Below are positions 8,675 to 12,012 of a stretch of DNA of 12,012 bases, one piece after another. The stretch is from contig JAHHTI010000028.1 of NCBI GenBank assembly GCA_020024735.1, positions 1 through 12,012 of the forward strand, given 5' to 3'. The DNA is from Mycoplasmataceae bacterium. GTDB taxonomy: Bacteria; Bacillota_I; Bacilli_A; Mycoplasmatales; Mycoplasmoidaceae. The notes under the pieces are model-generated. The model was given only the letters and a program-made list of their open reading frames with translations. It made no database searches and was not told the origin of the DNA. Each line of letters starts with the position of its first letter. The first letter of the stretch is position 1. A program made the translations under genes and the position numbers.

Positions 8675-9961
8675 GGTACTAACATTTTCTTCTTTATCAT
8701 CAGAGTGGTTAAAAATCGAAGGGATTCAACGACGAGAATCTGGTAATTGATAATAATTATTACCTTTCCCATCATGATAGGCTAAATAGCCTTCTTTTGT
8801 AGTGTAAATAATATTAGAAGGATATTGCTTAGGTTCAAATGTAATGAAGTCTTCATTGGTTAACTGTTCTTGTTCTTTAATAGCTTTGACATATTGTTTG
8901 GCATTTTCGATAGAAGCTTGTAAAGTTTCGGTTTGATATTGCATATAATAAGCAACTTCTTCGGCACTCATAATTTGGGTAGATAAATTACACAAGGAAT
9001 CATTTTGCTTTTGTAATCGTGCAGCTTCTTTAGTTGCTCTTTCATCAATTTGTTTAGCGAATTTTTGGTAAAAAGCTTCTTTGATATCATCGGCTAAATA
9101 TTGATATAAATATTCTGGTGGAAGTTTATTTTCACTATACAATTTTTCCCCAGTAAATAAAAATTTCATGACGTGATCATTAAATTCTTTTAAGTTATCT
9201 CTTCAAGGATAATGGCCACAATCTAACATTTCAACTAACGAAACTGTATCTGAAGCGTTCCGATAAGTTGATTCAATTTCTGATGATAAAAATAAATGAT
9301 CAGCATTACATGAAATAATCAAGGTTGGAATAGTGTTTCTTTTTTCACACATCCGAATGGTATCAATATTACTCTCTAAACAAAAGTCATACATTATCTT
9401 TTTATAAATATAGTGGTTATAAACAAATCTACGTGTGTTATCTAAAACTTCTACACCTTCTTTAGCTCTTAAAAAAACCCGATCATTGGGTAAATAAATT
9501 TTTTCCATTAAAGCATAGGTTTCATCTACATTACCAGGAATTGTCTTAATTTTTTCTCTAGTTACCCGTGACATTTTAGAAACTGCCGGGTTAATTAATA
9601 TCAATTTTACAAAGTTTAATTTAGCATCCTGTGAAAGTCTTAAAGCAATACTTGCTCCAATACCGTTTCCCATTAAGTAAATTTCTTCTAAATTTAAACC
9701 AATTAAAACATCTCTAATAGATTCATAAAAAGTTTCTAAGGTTCATCCTTGATTGTTATAATACTTTTCTTCAGTTTGATCAACGACAAAACAAACCCCA
9801 TAAAAATTAAACATTTTTAATTCTTCTAAGAAAGGGCGGATATCCTCTGGTTTATCGTAGATATCATGAATGTAAAAAATATTCCGACTTGTAGGATTAT
9901 TTCCTTCATGCATTTTAACAATGACTTTACCATAGTCAGTAAATTGATATTTGATTTCCAT
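8663..9961 (-). CDS. alpha/beta-hydrolase-fold protein lacking the nucleophile, with coiled-coil C-terminal extension
   Basis: Predicted 432-aa protein, joined across TGA-Trp codons at Trp73, Trp253 and Trp412. Residues 1-260 follow the alpha/beta-hydrolase layout: strand NIFYIH (27-32), nucleophile elbow LMGNGIGAS (96-104), later strand TLIISCNAD with acid Asp221, and CGHYPW with His250. The elbow normally reads G-x-S-x-G; here the Ser position is Gly100. The oxyanion 'HG' after the first strand reads HD (32-33). It therefore looks catalytically disabled or repurposed. From about 265 a non-hydrolase extension follows: a helical, probably coiled-coil part (about 290-366) and a C-terminal piece rich in Tyr and Asn (YPSNIIYTTKEGYLAY). 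Most relatives end near 270 aa. It starts by TAATG overlap with the upstream gene, with AAAGG 6 nt before the ATG, so it is the last gene of the operon. Confidence 0.85.
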
Positions 9962-10707
9962 TAATTACCTTTAAACAATCTAAATCAATAAGCGATTCTT
10001 CAAATAATTTGAATTAATGATACAAGTAAATTAAAACCACAAATTAATACTAATAAATGTCCTTCTTTTGTATCTAAATCTTCTTTATGGAAAGAAGCCA
10101 TTCTAGAGATTCCATAAAACACAGAGATATTATAACCTGCTGAAAATATAGTTCCTAAGAACACAGTAAGATAAGTATATCATTCTCAAGCATTACCTAA
10201 TGGTGAAAATATTCCAACAAAAAGAAAGATTAAAGAAAACAAAAAAGATAGCATAATGCAGGCAAAAGAAATTTTAACAATACTTCCAATAACTTTTGGT
10301 GGCAAGATATAAGCTAATAATCCAGTAATTCCAAACGTTAATCCAGCAATTGCAAAGATAATCATTAACTCACCCATATTAAAACTAAAAAACAAGCTAG
10401 CAAAACTAACTCCCGAAGATATTACATAGATAATAAAAATCATCGAATAATTTAATATCGATGGCCGCATAAACATAAAACCAATCATCGAACCTAATAA
10501 AACAATAGAACTAATTCCAGCAATAATATAATAAGTATTCACATCCACAATGTTATTGGTGATGCCTTTAAATAACCCAAACCCAATAGCAGCGGTTAAA
10601 ATAAACCCAATTGCTGCTACTAACATCGCTCTAGCTAAAAGGTTTTGTTGTTTCTTTGTATAAGTTTTTACTGGTTCATATGTTAATTGTTCATTTCTTA
10701 CTAACAT
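9961..10707 (-). CDS. Bax inhibitor-1-like multi-pass membrane protein
   Basis: Protein of 248 aa, extended past TGA-Trp codons (WEWY at 174-177 and others) to the TAA at 9961-9963; stopping at the first TGA would lose the last membrane helices. A short polar N-terminus (to about 26) is followed by about seven hydrophobic helices: roughly 28-48, 59-80, 84-107, 112-134, 142-166, 175-196 and 218-240. Spacing, and the elements GSMIGFMFM, ISSGVSFAS and FSAGYNISVF, match the Bax inhibitor-1/YetJ/TMBIM family of calcium-leak-type membrane proteins. The position corresponding to the family's conserved Asp (AYD) is Asn here (GYN), and no acidic residue is evident in the last helix. Ribosome-binding site AAGGAG lies 9 nt upstream of the ATG, which overlaps the kinase stop as TAATG. 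The stop likewise overlaps the hydrolase ATG. Its physiological role in mollicutes is unknown. Confidence 0.82.
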
Positions 10708-11384
10708 TATTTATATTCTCCTTCATTACTTGCTAATCTCGCATTGATTCTTGCAATTTTTTCTTCTGTGGAAAGTTTAGCATCTAAAACAAGATAGTCA
10801 ATCCCAAAAGTTTCACAGGTTTGCTTTAAAAAATCTACATAAATAGATTGTAACGTTTTAAAGTATTGTTCGTTAATATCAAAGTTATCAGTTTCTACCT
10901 TACGATTTCTTTTAAATAACCTTTCTTTAAAGGTATCTCAATCTAGGTCTAAAATTACATAAAGACGCGGTAATCCAATACTATAAATTAATTCATTAAT
11001 TTTATCTTTTCACATATTATCATAAAAAGCAAAGGTTATTGGATCAGCTGACATATTTTGATGAGCAAATAAACGATCTTCAAAAACAGTTCTATCAACT
11101 ATTACAAATTTACTATTTTGAGAAGCTTTCTTATAGTTTTCAAATCTTCTTAAAAAGAAATATAATTGAAAAACACTAGGAGCAATATCTTGTTTTTCAT
11201 ATAATCCTTTTAAAAGTGCTTTTTGAATTTCATCATTTTCATCCAATTCATAAAGAATATCACAATTAAGTTCTTTACTTAAAGCTTCAGTTAGTGTGGT
11301 CTTCCCGGCAGCAATCATTCCACCAATAGCAATAATATTGGCAACTTTAATTCTTTTAAATTCGATTTTTTTCAAACTATCCAT
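10707..11384 (-). CDS. deoxynucleoside kinase (dGK/dAK family)
   Basis: Salvage kinase that phosphorylates deoxyribonucleosides using NTP; mollicutes depend on salvage because they make few nucleotides de novo. Length 225 aa from the chosen start. Motifs: P-loop GMIAAGKT (22-29), ELDEND around 46-51 (likely catalytic Glu region), FQLYFFLRRF (72-81) of the substrate pocket, DRTVFED (97-103, the family DR[ST] motif), and the LID arginines RLFKRNRK (155-162). TGA-Trp125 and TGA-Trp149 are read through. An upstream ATG at 11423 adds 13 hydrophobic residues, but it lies upstream of a perfect -10 box (11399-11394), so the ATG at 11384 is preferred; it also fits the family N-terminus better. Substrate preference cannot be read from the sequence. 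It is the first gene of a three-gene operon. Confidence 0.92.
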
Positions 11385-11393
11385 AATGTAATT

Positions 11394-11399
11394 ATTATA
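11394..11399 (-). promoter_or_regulatory. -10 box for the kinase operon
   Basis: On the minus strand a perfect TATAAT lies 9 nt before the ATG at 11384. The mRNA would have a leader of about 2-3 nt. No Shine-Dalgarno precedes this ATG. No -35 box is obvious. Confidence 0.55.
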
Positions 11400-11665
11400 T
11401 AAGAATAGAAGTAATTTATTCATAAATTACTCTTTTTGTTCCTTCTTCCAAAGAGAAATTATTCCTATAATTAGATTTAAAGAAAATTTACAAAAGATTG
11501 TTGATTAGAAATATTATCTGCAAGTTTTTAAAATATAAGAGCAAAAGCTAATAGAAACAAGGGTAAAACACATAAAATACCTGAAAAAACGGTTATTTTG
11601 AGCTAAAAATTAAAAAAAATAAAAATTTTTTAGTGATTTTGCAAAAAAACAGCACTTACATATAT

Positions 11666-11703
11666 GGAGAGATGTTTAAAGTTTCTCCAAAAAAGAAAGG
11701 AGG
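11666..11703 (+). other. RNA hairpin followed by orphan Shine-Dalgarno
   Basis: GGAGAGAT (11666-11673) pairs with GTTTCTCC (11681-11688) across a 7-nt loop, giving 8 bp with two GU pairs. Eight nt later comes AAAGGAGG (11696-11703), a near-perfect Shine-Dalgarno with no ATG, GTG or TTG at usable distance. A possible promoter, TTGCAA (11639-11644) and TATATG (11661-11666) with a 16-nt spacer, lies just upstream. The ATG inside the hairpin opens only a 15-codon frame. Confidence 0.3.
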
Positions 11704-11858
11704 ATTTAAAAATCATTAATTAGTATTGATAGTTTATATAAGGAAAGCCTTAGCCATCCTTTCAATTAATTTATAAATATACCTCCCTTGTTTAAAATTA
11801 TCTTTTCTTCCTTATTAAACTTATTCAATACAAAAATCCATAAACATACAATTGATTC

Positions 11859-11901
11859 CACTAACTTATGACTTTTGCCTGACTTTATTCATAAGATAGT
11901 G
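11859..11901. repeat. 12-bp inverted repeat with 19-nt loop
   Basis: CACTAACTTATG (11859-11870) and CATAAGATAGTG (11890-11901) are complementary at 11 of 12 positions. As RNA this is a stable stem on either strand; as DNA it could be a protein-binding dyad. It is not followed by a T-run, so it is not an intrinsic terminator itself. Confidence 0.6.
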
Positions 11902-11979
11902 TTGCCAGCAATGGTGTAATATATCAAAATATGTTTATTAGTGTTAGTATTTGTTTTTATTTTTCTTTAGAGAGATTTG

Positions 11980-12008
11980 AGAGAAGGACTTATTCCTTCT
12001 CTTTTTTT
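11980..12008 (+). terminator. Rho-independent terminator, + strand
   Basis: AGAGAAGGA (11980-11988), a 5-nt loop CTTAT, and TCCTTCTCT (11994-12002) form a perfect 9-bp stem extended by a GU pair, running straight into seven T (12002-12008). The minus-strand reading lacks a U-tract after the stem, so it acts on + strand transcription. No + strand gene was found between 8674 and this site. Confidence 0.85.
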
Positions 12009-12012
12009 GTCT

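Larger units (their letters stand above)
11424..11979. other. long AT-rich stretch without a convincing gene
   Basis: No open frame on either strand under code 4 combines a start codon, ribosome-binding site and protein-like composition. The longest open stretches (48-75 codons, overlapping antisense to each other around 11766-11969) lack ATG starts. The stretch contains homopolymeric A and T tracts with a CTAAAAATT/AATTTTTTAG inverted pair around 11603-11633, a hairpin with an orphan Shine-Dalgarno (11666-11703), and a 12-bp inverted repeat (11859-11901). No tRNA, DnaA-box cluster, tmRNA, RNase P or SRP RNA signature was seen. Confidence 0.6.

Noticed and set aside
1576..10707. Apparent multiple broken genes or frameshifts (stops at 1801, 2537, 4056, 6194, 9743, 10186 and others)
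   Set aside because: Every break is a TGA in an otherwise continuous frame, at positions where Trp fits the family. This is the mollicute code, not gene decay.
11603..11633. CTAAAAATT / AATTTTTTAG as an intrinsic terminator
   Set aside because: The stem is almost purely A-T with a bulge, so it would be unstable; A/T tracts are common in this DNA.
11766..11969. Open stretches on both strands (about 48 and 75 codons) in the right-hand non-coding region
   Set aside because: They have no ATG start and no ribosome-binding site at a usable distance, overlap each other antisense, contain the inverted repeat, and show no family-like motifs.
11931..12012. ATG at 11931 opening a frame that runs off the window edge
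   Set aside because: It runs through the intrinsic terminator stem and T-run and has no Shine-Dalgarno; a chance frame is more likely.
11424..12012. Replication origin (DnaA boxes), CRISPR array, tracrRNA, tRNA, tmRNA, RNase P or SRP RNA
   Set aside because: No TTATCCACA-like cluster, no regularly spaced repeats, and no conserved core of these RNAs was found by eye.

Overview
The window comes from a mollicute (Mycoplasma/Ureaplasma-type) genome. It is very AT-rich, codons favour TTA and AGA, and TGA must be read as tryptophan. With TGA as stop, almost every gene here breaks into two or three pieces. With TGA as Trp the same pieces join into full-length families: FtsH transmembrane helix 2, both ABC exporters, the alpha/beta-hydrolase, the Bax-inhibitor-like protein and the nucleoside kinase. 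All coordinates use genetic code 4. The species cannot be fixed from this window.

Left part, + strand (1-3478): the 3' part of ftsH, a 100-aa basic protein overlapping its end, and a 538-aa membrane-anchored surface protein with five tandem domains. The three overlap by 14-17 nt and look like one transcription unit.

Centre, + strand (3516-7990): a two-subunit ABC exporter locus. The first half-transporter (610 aa) has a degenerate ATPase core (Walker B Glu to Asp, switch His to Gln) but an intact SGGQ signature. The second (711 aa) has an intact Walker B Glu and His but a degenerate SEGEK signature. Together they would form one canonical and one degenerate ATP site. Between them lies a small cysteine-rich winged-helix protein. 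The second half-transporter carries a related winged-helix domain fused in frame at its N-terminus. This regulator-transporter fusion is the most unusual feature of the window. A short gene for a C-terminally anchored membrane protein follows (8009-8674).

Right part, - strand (8663-11384): a co-directional operon of deoxynucleoside kinase, Bax-inhibitor-1-like membrane protein and alpha/beta-hydrolase-fold protein. Both junctions are TAATG stop/start overlaps. The hydrolase lacks the nucleophilic serine and has a long coiled-coil C-terminal extension. Its 3' end overlaps the convergent + strand gene by 12 bp.

Far right (11385-12012): about 630 bp with no convincing gene. It holds a hairpin followed by an orphan Shine-Dalgarno, a large inverted repeat, and a strong + strand intrinsic terminator at the window edge. 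Since no + strand gene lies nearby, an unrecognised + strand RNA is possible. Three genes (3516, 8009, 11384) have a perfect TATAAT only 7-9 nt before the ATG, which predicts leaderless or near-leaderless mRNAs.
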